The notes under the pieces were generated by a model that did no database searches, had not been told where the DNA came from, and was given only the letters and a program-made list of their open reading frames with translations. From Streptomyces spirodelae (GTDB taxonomy: Bacteria > Actinomycetota > Actinomycetes > Streptomycetales > Streptomycetaceae): a DNA stretch of 64,000 bases. The first letter of the stretch is position 1; every line of letters starts with the position of its first letter. A program made the position numbers and the translations under genes. This document shows positions 33,935-42,301 of this stretch, piece after piece. The stretch covers positions 62,001 through 126,000 of the forward strand of contig NZ_JAFFZN010000003.1 of the NCBI RefSeq assembly GCF_017676385.1, given 5' to 3'.

Positions 33935-34833
33935 GACTCCGGCGACGACCGGGCCACGCGGTCGCGGTCGACGTAGGACCCGGTCGGTGCCTCGATGGTG
34001 CCGAGGGCGAGATCGGCGAGGTACCGCCCTGCGGCGGCGCGACTGGTCGCGAAGGGAGTGCGGGCCAGCACCGGCAGCAGCCGGCGCATCGCGAACCGGG
34101 AGACCGGGTCCGCGTTGCGGGCGAGGTCGGTGCCGGGCACGAACCCCGGGTTGTAGGCGACGGCGTCGATCCCGGTCGGCAGGCGGCGCGCGTACTCGTG
34201 CACGAGGTAGAGGGCGGCGAGCTTGCTCGTGGAGTACGCGGTGCGGCCGCCGGCCGTGGTGTCCGGCCGGGGGAAGGCAGCGGGGCGGGCGAGGACTTCC
34301 GGGGAGCGCCAGACGGGGCCTGGCACCATGCCCATGTTGTGCCTGAAGTCGCCGAAGTGCGTGTCGCTGACGGTGATCACGATGCGGGCCGGTGTGGTGA
34401 AGCGGCCCTTGAGTGCGAACCGGTCTTCGAGCAGGCGGACGAAGAGGTGGTTGGCGAGCACGTTGACGGCGAACGTCGCCTCGAAGCCTTCGGGCCCCTC
34501 GGTGAGCGCGTTGGTGTACTGGACACCCGCGTTGCCCACGAAGCCGCGCAGGGGCGGCAGGTCACCGCTGTCGAGCCGGTCGCGGATCTCGACGGCGGCC
34601 GCCCGTACGCTCGCCGGCGAGCCGAGGTCGGCCGCCACATGCGAGACCGCCTGGCCGGGCCCGGCGGATTCGCGGAGCTCGGCGGTCGCCCGTACGCCGG
34701 AGGACGCACGGGCGACGACGACGAGGTGCGCGTCCTGCGAAGCGCGCAGGACGCGTTCCGCGGCCACGCGGCCGATGCCGCGGCTCGCGCCTGTCATCAC
34801 GACGGTGGACGGCATGGAAGGTGTGGGCTGCAT
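33856..34833 (-). CDS. SDR-family oxidoreductase, protochlorophyllide-reductase-like
   Basis: This 325-residue short-chain dehydrogenase has the cofactor motif TGASRGIG (14-21), the GNAG-type VGNAGVQY, and the catalytic pair in AYSTSKLAAL. The long form with VITVSDTHFGDF and YNPGFVPGTDLAR resembles the retinol-dehydrogenase/protochlorophyllide-reductase branch. The ATG at 34833 has CCGGAG upstream. It is divergent from a MmyB-type regulator gene. Its 3-prime end overlaps the ATPase gene by 79 bp, tail to tail. Confidence 0.88.
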   Translation of the reverse strand: MQPTPSMPSTVVMTGASRGIGRVAAERVLRASQDAHLVVVARASSGVRATAELRESAGPGQAVSHVAADLGSPASVRAAAVEIRDRLDSGDLPPLRGFVGNAGVQYTNALTEGPEGFEATFAVNVLANHLFVRLLEDRFALKGRFTTPARIVITVSDTHFGDFRHNMGMVPGPVWRSPEVLARPAAFPRPDTTAGGRTAYSTSKLAALYLVHEYARRLPTGIDAVAYNPGFVPGTDLARNADPVSRFAMRRLLPVLARTPFATSRAAAGRYLADLALGTIEAPTGSYVDRDRVARSSPESYDPQRERELWNAAERFCSPFAESRK

Positions 34834-34961
34834 GGTGGGCTCCGGAAGTCGTCAGGGGTTCACCACGCTCGCCGCCGTCGCCACAGCCGACCAGTGCCGT
34901 ACCCGTCACCAGGACCAGCAGTACCCAGGCTCATGGGCGGTGAGGCGGCCAGAATGTGCTC

Positions 34962-35825
34962 ATGGCTGTCTCCGGCTCCGGCTTCGGCGCACTCCTGCAC
35001 ACCTGGCGCGACCGCCTCTCCCCGGCAGACGCGGGCTTCACCGCATCGGCCCGCCGCCGCGCCCCGGGGCTGCGCCGCGAGGAACTCGCGCAACTGGCCG
35101 GGCTGTCGGTCGACTACGTGCTGCGCCTGGAGCAGGGGCGCGCGAAGAACCCGTCTTCCCAGGTCGTCGCCGCCCTCGCGCGGGCCCTCCAGCTCTCCCG
35201 GGCCGAGCGCGACCAGCTGTACCGCAGCGCCGGGCTGCTGCCGCCGCAGGACGGGACGGTCAGCGGCCATGTGCCGCCCGGCATCCAACGGCTCACCGCG
35301 CGGCTCGGCGACGTCCCGATCGGGGTGTTCGCCGCCGACTGGAGCCTGGTGTGGTGGAACGTCCTCTGGTGTGCCCTGCACGGCGACCCTTCCCTGGCCC
35401 CGCCCGCCGAACGGAACCTCGCGCGCGCGCTCTTCGGCAACGGCCTCGCGCACGCCTCGATGCGCCCCACCCGCTCCGAGCAGGGGGAAGAGGCTTTCGC
35501 GGCGTCGATCGTCGCCGACCTCCGGGACGCCGCGTCCCGCTATACGGCGGACGCCCGGCTCGCCCGTCTCGTACACGACCTCCGGGAGACCTCCGAGGCC
35601 TTCGCCCGCTTCTGGTCGACAGGGGCAGCGGCTCAGCACACCACCGACCGGAAGACGATCCGGCACCCGGAGGTCGGCGACATCGCGCTCGACTGCGACG
35701 TCCTCCTCGTCCCCGGCGCCGACCTGCGCCTGGTGACCTACACGGCAGCGGCCGGAAGCGAGGACGCGGCAAAGCTCGACCTCCTGCGCACCACCGGAGG
35801 CCGCACCGCCACCGCGGCCCTGTAG
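34962..35825 (+). CDS. Helix-turn-helix regulator with MmyB-like ligand domain
   Basis: This 287-residue protein has an XRE helix-turn-helix (RREELAQLAGLSVDYVLRLE, about residues 38-57). A MmyB-like domain follows (from PPGIQRLTARLGDVPIGVFAADWSLVWWN to HPEVGDIALDCDVLLVPGADL), known to bind fatty-acid-like ligands in some members. ATG 34962 or GTG 34956 are both possible; the ATG is preferred. It is divergent from the SDR gene, and such regulators commonly control the neighbouring SDR. Confidence 0.88.
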   Translation: MAVSGSGFGALLHTWRDRLSPADAGFTASARRRAPGLRREELAQLAGLSVDYVLRLEQGRAKNPSSQVVAALARALQLSRAERDQLYRSAGLLPPQDGTVSGHVPPGIQRLTARLGDVPIGVFAADWSLVWWNVLWCALHGDPSLAPPAERNLARALFGNGLAHASMRPTRSEQGEEAFAASIVADLRDAASRYTADARLARLVHDLRETSEAFARFWSTGAAAQHTTDRKTIRHPEVGDIALDCDVLLVPGADLRLVTYTAAAGSEDAAKLDLLRTTGGRTATAAL

Positions 35826-35920
35826 CGCCCACCCGCCCCCTCCGCGTACCCGCCACGGCTACCACCTCGGCGTCCGATACCCGCCGGTACCGCTCCGCCG
35901 CCAGGCGCACCCTGGGACAC

Positions 35921-36541
35921 ATGGGCAACGCTTTTGACGGCATCGTCGACCGCTTCCTCCTCTCCAGTTCGGAGTTCGAGCGCAGGCTGCGAGCAGTTCG
36001 GGCCGAACAGTGGTGCTGGCCGACTCCCTGCACCGAGTGGAACGTGCGGCAACTGGTGAACCACGTGACGCGGGGCAACCTCAACTACGTCGCGCTGGTG
36101 CACGGTGGCAGCGCCGCCGACTTCCTGCGGCTACGGGATGCCGACGCACTGGGTTCGGACCCGGTGGCCGCGTACGCCGACTCGGTGCGGCAGTGCGCGG
36201 AGGCGTTCAGCCGTCCCGGTGCCCTCCTGGAGCTGCTGGACTACCCCCTGGGCCGGGTGACCGGCGAACAGGCCCTGGCCGTACGCACCACGGACAACAC
36301 CGTGCACGCCTGGGACCTCGCACGGGCCGTCGACGGGGACGAGACGCTCGACAGCGACCTGGTGACGTGGGTCAACGCGAGCCTGACCGATATCTACGCG
36401 GACCTGTCGGAGACCCCCACGGCCCCCGACACCACCCACCGCTTCTTCGCCGCACCGGACACCTCCGCCCTCGCCCGAGCAGCGTCCGCCCAGACACAAC
36501 TGCTGCACCGCATGGGAAGGTCACCCGCAGCCGCGACGTAA
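35921..36541 (+). CDS. TIGR03086-type metal-binding protein (DinB/mycothiol-linked fold)
   Basis: This 206-residue helical protein has the pattern of the TIGR03086 family: WCWPTPCTEWNVRQLVNHVTRGN, with His and Asp/Glu metal ligands, and a later HAWDLARAVDGDE. The DinB-like four-helix bundle of this family binds a divalent metal, and relatives use mycothiol. The ATG at 35921 gives the usual short lead-in. The frame stays open far upstream, but that part overlaps the MmyB gene in another frame. Substrate unknown. Confidence 0.82.
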   Translation: MGNAFDGIVDRFLLSSSEFERRLRAVRAEQWCWPTPCTEWNVRQLVNHVTRGNLNYVALVHGGSAADFLRLRDADALGSDPVAAYADSVRQCAEAFSRPGALLELLDYPLGRVTGEQALAVRTTDNTVHAWDLARAVDGDETLDSDLVTWVNASLTDIYADLSETPTAPDTTHRFFAAPDTSALARAASAQTQLLHRMGRSPAAAT

Positions 36542-36559
36542 TCGTCGCGACAGCCCGCT

Positions 36560-36670
36560 GGGCAGCGGACCGCTCCTGGGTGCTGTGCACCGACTTCGAC
36601 CTGTGGGCGACGAAGGTGGTCGGGCCGGAGGTGCTGGTGGAGGCACTGCTGAGTGACGGGGAGATTCGAG
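36560..36670 (+). pseudogene. Possible 3-prime remnant of a lost gene
   Basis: One frame of the 287-bp spacer reads AADRSWVLCTDFDLWATKV followed by VGPEVLVEALLSDGEI, which looks like a real protein end (mixed hydrophobic and acidic) rather than random GC-rich DNA. No start, no ribosome site and no further conserved part are seen. It may be the tail of a hypothetical gene deleted when the HelD gene neighbourhood was rearranged. Confidence 0.3.
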
Positions 36671-36828
36671 GCAGTAAGGCCGCCGTGGGCTTCCTGAGCC
36701 GGCTCCGCACGTTCCGTGTCCCCTCCCATGGGGCGACCACTGCGCGCCGTACCGTCCAGCGCGCTCCGGCAAGTGGAATCGCGTACGGTTGACGGCTGCC
36801 CTAGGGAACGCAGAAGGGGGCCGCCGCG

Positions 36829-39204
36829 TTGAACGCGCAGCACAGAGCGGAGCCAGAGACCGTCCGTGACCGTGAGGTCGACGCGGAGCAACAGCATCTC
36901 GACCGGGTGTACCGGAGGCTGGAGGAGAAGATCCATGAGGCGGAGTTCCTCATGGACGACGCCTCCAAGCGCGCCCAGGTGGGTACGCCCGGTGCGCTGG
37001 CCGAGCGTGACGCGCAGGTGTTCCGGGCCGGGGTCCACCTCAATCGGCTCAACAGCGAGTTCGAGGACTTTCTGTTCGGGCGGATCGATCTGCTGGAGGG
37101 GAAGACGGGCGAGAGGGGTCCCGATGGGGCCTACACCTCCGTCGAGCCGGCCGAGGGCGCCATCCGGCACGAGGGCGGTCAGCAGCTCGCCGACATCGCC
37201 GAGACGCTGCACATCGGGCGGCTCGGAGTGCTGGACGCCGACTACGCGCCGCTGGTCATCGACTGGCGGGCCCCCGCCGCCGCACCGTTCTACCGCTCCA
37301 CTCCCGTGGCCCCCGGCCGGGTCGTACGGCGACGTGTCATCCGCAGCAAGGGGCGGCGGGTGCTCAGCGTCGAGGACGATCTGCTGCGCCCCGAGCTGAA
37401 GGCGCGGCTGGACGGGGAAGAGCTGGCGGTGGTCGGGGACGGGGCGCTGATGGCCGCGCTCGGGCAGGCCCGCAGCCACACCATGCGGGACATCGTGGCC
37501 TCCATCCAGGCCGAGCAGGACGAGGTGATCCGCGCCCCCGCCGCCTCCGTCACCGAGGTGGAGGGCGGCCCGGGGACCGGCAAGACGGCCGTGGCGCTGC
37601 ACCGTGCGGCCTATCTGCTCTACCAGGACCGGCGCCGGTACGCGGGCGGGATTCTCATCGTCTCGCCGACCCCGCTGCTCGTCTCGTACACCGAAGGCGT
37701 GCTGCCGTCCCTGGGTGAGGAGGGGCAGGTGGCCATCCGGGCGCTCGGCTCGCTGGCCGAGGAGACGACGGGCGCCGAGGCGACGACGTACGACGAACAG
37801 AGCGTCGCCCGTATCAAGGGCTCGGCACGGATGGTGAAGGTACTGCGCAAGGCGGCGCGCGGGGCGCTCGACCTGGGGCTGCGTACGCCGGTGCCGGAGC
37901 GGCTGCGGGTCGTCGCCTTCGGGGCGCGGGTGGAGCTGGACGCCGGCGAACTCGCCGCCGTACGGCAGCAGGTGCTCGCCGGAACCACGCCGGTCAACCT
38001 GATGCGGCCCCGGGCGCGGAAGCTGCTGCTGGACGCGCTGTGGGAGAAGTCCGGCGCGCGCCGCCGGTACGAGGACCCGGAGCTGGCCGCCGAGGCGCGG
38101 CAGGGCTTCGACGAGGACATCGCGGGTGAGGAGGAGTTCCTCGCCTTTCTCGACGCGTGGTGGCCGGAGCTCACCCCGCGCCAGGCGCTGGGCGCCATGG
38201 CGGACGAGGGGCTGCTGGCCCGCTGGTCGCGGCGGGTCCTGCGGCCGGGTGAGGTGCGGACGCTGGCGCGCGCCTTGGCCGCGCGCCTCACTCCGCAGGG
38301 CGAAGGCCCGCTGTCGGTGCACGACATCGCGCTCCTGGACGAGCTGCGCACCCTGCTGGGCGCCCCCGCGCGCCCCAAGAAGCGCGAGGTGGACCCGCTG
38401 GACCAGCTCACCGGGCTGGAGGAGCTGACAACGGCCGCCGACCGGAACGGCGGCGGGCGCCGCGAGCGCACCGCCGAACGGCAGGCGGCGCAGGAGCGTA
38501 CCGAGTACGCGCACGTCATCGTCGACGAGGCGCAGGACCTCACGCCGATGCAGTGGCGGATGGTCGGCCGCCGCGGCCGGCACGCCACCTGGACCATCGT
38601 CGGCGACCCGGCCCAGTCCTCGTGGACCGACCCGGACGAGGCGGCAGCGGCGCGGGACGAGGCGCTGGGCAAGCGGCCCAGGCGCCGGTTCGAGCTGACG
38701 GTCAACTACCGCAACCCTGCCGAACTGGCCGTCCTCGCCGACCGGGTGCTGGCGCTGGCCATGCCGGGGGTCGAACCGCCCCGCGCGGTCCGCTCCACCG
38801 GCGTCGAGCCGTCCTTCGCCGTCGCGGCCGGGGGCGCGCACGAGGGCGAGCGCGCGGGCGAAGGCGCGGGGCTGGGGGTCTCGGTACGGGAGAGCGCGGC
38901 CCGGCTGCTGACGGAGGTCGAGGGGACGGTCGGCGTCGTGGTGGCCATGCGGCGGCGTGAGGAAGCCCGCGCGTGGCTCTCCGGACTGGGGGAGCGGGTC
39001 GTCACGCTCGGCAGCCTGGAGGCCAAGGGCCTGGAGTACGACGCGGCGCTCGTCGTCTCGCCTGCGGAGATCGCGGACGAGTCCCCCGCGGGGCTGCGGG
39101 TGCTCTACGTGGCGCTGACGCGGGCGACACAGCGCCTGGAGGTGCTGAGTGCCGCACCGGATCTGCCGGACGAGGACGGGGTGCCCGACCTGTTGCGGGA
39201 CTGA
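36829..39204 (+). CDS. HelD-family RNA polymerase-associated ATPase (UvrD-like)
   Basis: This 791-residue superfamily 1 ATPase starts at TTG 36829 with AAGGGGG upstream. An N-terminal coiled-coil-like arm (about 10-100, EQQHLDRVYRRLEEKIHEA) precedes Walker A VEGGPGTGKTAVALHRAA (near 245). Later motifs are VIVDEAQDLTPMQW (near 562), VGDPAQSSW, LTVNYRNP (near 622), GLEYDAALVV and LYVALTRATQRL (near 757). HelD proteins remove stalled RNA polymerase from DNA, and some Streptomyces members (HelR) give rifamycin tolerance. I saw no obvious rifamycin-associated element before the gene. Confidence 0.88.
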   Translation: MNAQHRAEPETVRDREVDAEQQHLDRVYRRLEEKIHEAEFLMDDASKRAQVGTPGALAERDAQVFRAGVHLNRLNSEFEDFLFGRIDLLEGKTGERGPDGAYTSVEPAEGAIRHEGGQQLADIAETLHIGRLGVLDADYAPLVIDWRAPAAAPFYRSTPVAPGRVVRRRVIRSKGRRVLSVEDDLLRPELKARLDGEELAVVGDGALMAALGQARSHTMRDIVASIQAEQDEVIRAPAASVTEVEGGPGTGKTAVALHRAAYLLYQDRRRYAGGILIVSPTPLLVSYTEGVLPSLGEEGQVAIRALGSLAEETTGAEATTYDEQSVARIKGSARMVKVLRKAARGALDLGLRTPVPERLRVVAFGARVELDAGELAAVRQQVLAGTTPVNLMRPRARKLLLDALWEKSGARRRYEDPELAAEARQGFDEDIAGEEEFLAFLDAWWPELTPRQALGAMADEGLLARWSRRVLRPGEVRTLARALAARLTPQGEGPLSVHDIALLDELRTLLGAPARPKKREVDPLDQLTGLEELTTAADRNGGGRRERTAERQAAQERTEYAHVIVDEAQDLTPMQWRMVGRRGRHATWTIVGDPAQSSWTDPDEAAAARDEALGKRPRRRFELTVNYRNPAELAVLADRVLALAMPGVEPPRAVRSTGVEPSFAVAAGGAHEGERAGEGAGLGVSVRESAARLLTEVEGTVGVVVAMRRREEARAWLSGLGERVVTLGSLEAKGLEYDAALVVSPAEIADESPAGLRVLYVALTRATQRLEVLSAAPDLPDEDGVPDLLRD

Positions 39205-39224
39205 GTGCTCGGCAGGGCGCACCG

Positions 39225-39290
39225 CAGGCCGGAAGAGCCGGTGTTCCGCAGGGGGTGGCCCAGGCCGGAAGAGCCGGTGTTCCGCAGGGG
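39225..39290. repeat. 30-bp direct repeat after the HelD gene
   Basis: Two identical 30-base copies (39225-39254 and 39261-39290, starting CAGGCCGGAAGAG and ending TTCCGCAGGGG) are separated by six bases. Each contains the short inverted repeat CCGG-AAGAG-CCGG. They lie in the spacer between the HelD and cold-shock genes. Confidence 0.85.
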
Positions 39291-39426
39291 AATCGTGGGC
39301 GAGGGCGGTTTGTTAGCCTGGGTGTGGCACCGGCCCGATCCATGCCCCCGGGCCCAACCATAGGCGCTTCGAGCGCCCACTTGCCGCGAGGCGAGCTGGC
39401 GGGTCGGTGTCACCAAAGGCGCAAAC

Positions 39427-39462
39427 GAGAGGGCTCCTGCCGGCGTCGGCGGGAGCCCTCTC
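39427..39462. terminator. Strong terminator after the cold-shock gene
   Basis: Arms of 16 bases (GAGAGGGCTCCTGCCG and CGGCGGGAGCCCTCTC) pair with one G-T wobble around a GCGT loop, 18 bp past the stop of the leftward cold-shock gene. Confidence 0.85.
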
Positions 39463-39479
39463 GATGTTCGTCCGGAGGG

Positions 39480-39686
39480 TCAGCCGACCACCCGGACGCC
39501 GTCGGCCTGCGGGCCCTTGCGGCCCTGGGTGATCTCGAACTCGACGCGCTGTGCGTCCTCCAGGCTGCGGTATCCCTCACTGTCGATCGAGCTGTAGTGC
39601 ACGAAGACGTCCGGCCCGCCGCCTTCCTGTGCGATGAAGCCGTAGCCCTTCTCGGCGTTGAACCACTTGACCGTGCCCTGAGCCAT
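39480..39686 (-). CDS. Cold-shock domain protein
   Basis: This 68-residue CspA-type protein has RNP1 KGYGFI and RNP2 VFVHY, both intact, and the [10 protein letters not shown] start. It binds single-stranded RNA and DNA and melts mRNA structures. The ATG at 39686 has AGGAG ten bases upstream. A strong terminator follows. It is divergent from the malic enzyme gene. Confidence 0.95.
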   Translation of the reverse strand: MAQGTVKWFNAEKGYGFIAQEGGGPDVFVHYSSIDSEGYRSLEDAQRVEFEITQGRKGPQADGVRVVG

Positions 39687-39798
39687 GTTGCGGGTCTCCT
39701 GTGATGCAGAGGCAGTGTGCGGGGTGATCTTAAGTCGTATTCATGCAGTTTCAGGGGAATTGAGGCTGGTTTCTTCCGGGTGACAGTCTCTCGGAATG

Positions 39799-39830
39799 TG
39801 GAATACGCTTTCCATAAACGCGGACGCGTT
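39799..39830. promoter_or_regulatory. Two palindromes in the cold-shock/malic-enzyme promoter region
   Basis: TGGAA-TACGCT-TTCCA (39799-39814) and the 14-bp palindrome AACGCGGACGCGTT (39817-39830) lie side by side in the 264-bp divergent spacer. They are candidate operators; the regulators are unknown. Confidence 0.4.
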
Positions 39831-39859
39831 ACCACGTACCGGGGGGTAGGTGGGACGAT

Positions 39860-39923
39860 CTGTTGACGTGACACGTTGTGGGCCGTAAGAACTGCGGCCA
39901 CGCGTGCGCACGTGCACAACGTG
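39860..39923 (+). promoter_or_regulatory. Candidate malic-enzyme promoter with 9-bp inverted repeat
   Basis: TTGACG (about 39863-39868) and TAAGAA are spaced by 17 bases, a plausible vegetative promoter. CACGTTGTG (39872-39880) inside the spacer and CACAACGTG (39915-39923) downstream are exact inverted copies, and ACGTGACA occurs directly at both places. A looped or dimeric repressor site is possible. Confidence 0.45.
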
Positions 39924-39950
39924 ACAAGGGAAAGCAGAGGGAAGTCGGCA

Positions 39951-41390
39951 ATGGCGCCAAGCGTCTCCTACTCGATGACGGTCCGCCTGGAGGTCCCGGC
40001 AGGCGGGACGGCGGTCAGTCAGCTCACCACGGTCGTGGAGTCGTCCGGCGGCTCTGTCACGGGCCTCGACGTGACGGCGTCGGGCCACGAACGGCTGCGG
40101 ATCGACGTGACGATCGCGGCCAGCTCCACCGCGCACGCCGACGAGATCGTGGACCAGCTCCGCACCATCGAGGGCGTCACCATCGGCAAGGTCTCCGACC
40201 GGACCTTCCTGATGCACCTGGGCGGCAAGATCGAGATGTCCGCCAAACACCCCATTCGCAACCGCGACGACCTGTCGATGATCTACACGCCCGGTGTGGC
40301 GCGCGTCTGCACGCAGATCGCCGAACACCCCGAGGACGCGCGCCGCCTGACGATCAAGCGCAACAGCGTCGCCGTCGTCACCGACGGCTCCGCCGTCCTG
40401 GGCCTGGGCAACATCGGCCCGCAGGCCGCACTGCCCGTCATGGAGGGCAAGGCGGCCCTCTTCAAGCGCTTCGCCGGGATCGACGCCTGGCCGATCTGCC
40501 TGGACACCCAGGACACCGACACCATCGTCGAGGTCGTCAAGGCGCTGGCGCCCGGCTTCGCCGGCATCAATCTGGAGGACATCTCCGCACCCCGCTGCTT
40601 CGAGATCGAGGCCCGGCTGCGGGAGGCCGTCGACATCCCCGTCTTCCACGACGACCAGCACGGAACCGCCATCGTCGTGCTCTCGGCGCTCTACAACGCG
40701 CTGCGCGTGGTGGACAAGCGGATCGAGGACGTCCGCGTGGTGATGTCCGGGGCCGGCGCCGCCGGTACGGCCATCCTCAAGCTGCTGCTGGAAGCCGGTG
40801 TCAAGCACGCCGTCGTCGCCGACATCCATGGCGTCGTCCACGCGGGCCGAAAGGACCTCGCCGACGCCGACGAGGACTCCCCGATGCGGTGGGTCGCCGA
40901 CAACACCAACCCCGAAGGCCACACCGGCACCCTCAAGGAGGTCGTGGTCGGCGCCGACGTGTTCATCGGCGTCTCCGCGCCCAACGTGCTGGACGGCAGC
41001 GACATCGCGAAGATGGCCGAGGGCGCCATCGTGTTCGCGCTCGCCAACCCCGACCCCGAGGTCGACCCCGCCGCGGCCCGCGAATCGGCGTCGGTGGTGG
41101 CCACCGGACGGTCCGACTTCCCGAACCAGATCAACAACGTGTTGGTCTTCCCCGGCGTCTTCCGGGGGCTCCTGGACGCGCAGTCGCGGACGGTGGACGA
41201 CGCGATGATGCTGGCCGCTGCGCGGGCGCTGGCCGATGTGGTGGGGGAGGACGAGTTGAACCCGAACTACATCATCCCGTCGGTCTTCAACGAGAAGGTC
41301 TCCGGCGCTGTTGCTGGTGCGGTCCGCAATGCGGCGCTCGCCGAAGGCGAGGGCAAAGCCGCCACCAAGGAGCCGGCCGCCCAAGCGTGA
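39951..41390 (+). CDS. NAD(P)-dependent malic enzyme with N-terminal ACT-like domain
   Basis: This 479-residue enzyme converts malate to pyruvate and CO2. An ACT-like regulatory domain covers residues 1-85. The catalytic part begins near 100, with [10 protein letters not shown] (111-120), the metal/malate residues in [15 protein letters not shown] and [11 protein letters not shown], and the nucleotide-binding GAGAAGTAI. The C-terminal [13 protein letters not shown] is conserved. The ATG at 39951 is preceded by AGAGGGAAG. Its neighbours match the usual Streptomyces order with HU and murA, although an importer has been inserted before murA. Confidence 0.94.
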   Translation: MAPSVSYSMTVRLEVPAGGTAVSQLTTVVESSGGSVTGLDVTASGHERLRIDVTIAASSTAHADEIVDQLRTIEGVTIGKVSDRTFLMHLGGKIEMSAKHPIRNRDDLSMIYTPGVARVCTQIAEHPEDARRLTIKRNSVAVVTDGSAVLGLGNIGPQAALPVMEGKAALFKRFAGIDAWPICLDTQDTDTIVEVVKALAPGFAGINLEDISAPRCFEIEARLREAVDIPVFHDDQHGTAIVVLSALYNALRVVDKRIEDVRVVMSGAGAAGTAILKLLLEAGVKHAVVADIHGVVHAGRKDLADADEDSPMRWVADNTNPEGHTGTLKEVVVGADVFIGVSAPNVLDGSDIAKMAEGAIVFALANPDPEVDPAAARESASVVATGRSDFPNQINNVLVFPGVFRGLLDAQSRTVDDAMMLAAARALADVVGEDELNPNYIIPSVFNEKVSGAVAGAVRNAALAEGEGKAATKEPAAQA

Positions 41391-41876
41391 GGGGCCGCGC
41401 CCCCTGGCCCGTGCTTGGGGCTGCGTCCCCTGTTGCGCTTGGGCAGTCTGCTCCCCCGGCCTCCGGCCGGGAGGTACCCCCACGCCTGCGGAACGATTGC
41501 CCACGAGCGGCGCAAGCAGGCGCGGGCCGTACGCGCGGCAGGGGTGCCGGGGCTCCGCCCCGGCGAGTCGGGTGGGGGTTCACTCGGGCGGGCCCTCTAG
41601 TGTTGCGGGCAGCACCGCGCGAGGACGCCGGATGACGCCGGATTGGCTTTCCCGCCGCAGGTAGGGGCAGGATGCATCCCCAAGGACTTTGTCCGAGGGG
41701 GCGACCCCGATCCGGACCTTGTCCAGGGGATATCCCCACGGGGCGCGCGGGCCCGAAGGCGGACCCGGGTCCGGGGACTGTCGGAGGGCCCTGGCAGCAT
41801 CGGCTTCGCTGTGTCTGATATGCGGCTCTGCCGCGTGGCACGCCTCATCGGCAAGAAGAACACGGGAGTACGAATT
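41391..41876. other. Repeat-rich spacer between malic enzyme and HU genes
   Basis: No gene is seen in these 486 bp. They hold a copy (about 41432-41485) of the repeat seen at 1197-1252, with hairpin CCCCGGCC-TCC-GGCCGGG, and a perfect hairpin GCCGGGGC-TCC-GCCCCGGC at 41546-41564. Two imperfect copies of GGACTTTGTCC/GGACCTTGTCC lie near 41690-41720. The HU promoter should be in the last 150 bp. Confidence 0.6.
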
Positions 41877-42158
41877 ATGAACCGCAGTGAGCTGGTGGCC
41901 GCTCTGTCCGAGCGTGCCGAGGTGACCCGCAAGGACGCCGACGCGATCCTGTCGGCGTTCGCCGAGACCGTCGGCGAGGTCGTCGCCAAGGGCGACGAGA
42001 AGGTCACCATCCCCGGCTTCCTCACCTTCGAGCGCACCCACCGGGCGGCGCGCACCGCGCGCAACCCGCAGACCGGTGACCCGATCCAGATCCCGGCCGG
42101 GTACAGCGTCAAGGTTTCGGCGGGCTCCAAGCTCAAGGAAGCGGCGAAGGGCAAGTAA
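41877..42158 (+). CDS. hupA: HU-family DNA-binding protein
   Basis: This 93-residue nucleoid protein has the full HU core: MNRSELVAALSERAEVTRKD, GFLTFERTHRAARTARNPQTG with the DNA-contacting arm, and the C-terminal KVSAGSKLKEA. It lacks the Lys/Pro/Ala tail of the second actinobacterial HU type (HupS), which is why the short-form name is used. The ATG has GGGAG ten bases upstream. A strong terminator follows. Confidence 0.93.
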   Translation: MNRSELVAALSERAEVTRKDADAILSAFAETVGEVVAKGDEKVTIPGFLTFERTHRAARTARNPQTGDPIQIPAGYSVKVSAGSKLKEAAKGK

Positions 42159-42175
42159 GCAAGCCCTGGAGACCT

Positions 42176-42209
42176 GAAGCTCTGAAGCAGCAGAAGCTCT
42201 GAAGCAGCA
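42176..42209. repeat. 17-bp direct repeat after HU
   Basis: Two identical 17-base units (GAAGCTCTGAAGCAGCA) follow the HU stop, directly before the terminator. Confidence 0.7.
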
Positions 42210-42210
42210 G

Positions 42211-42247
42211 AAGAGGGGCGGCCCCACAAGCAGGGGCCGCCCCTCTT
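42211..42247. terminator. Strong terminator after HU
   Basis: Perfect 15-base arms (AAGAGGGGCGGCCCC at 42211-42225 and its complement at 42233-42247) around a 7-base loop, followed by CGTCTGCGTG. Confidence 0.88.
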
Positions 42248-42301
42248 CGTCTGCGTGCCCGCACGCGGGCGCCGCGGGCGGTGGGATGAGAATGGCTGCC
42301 C

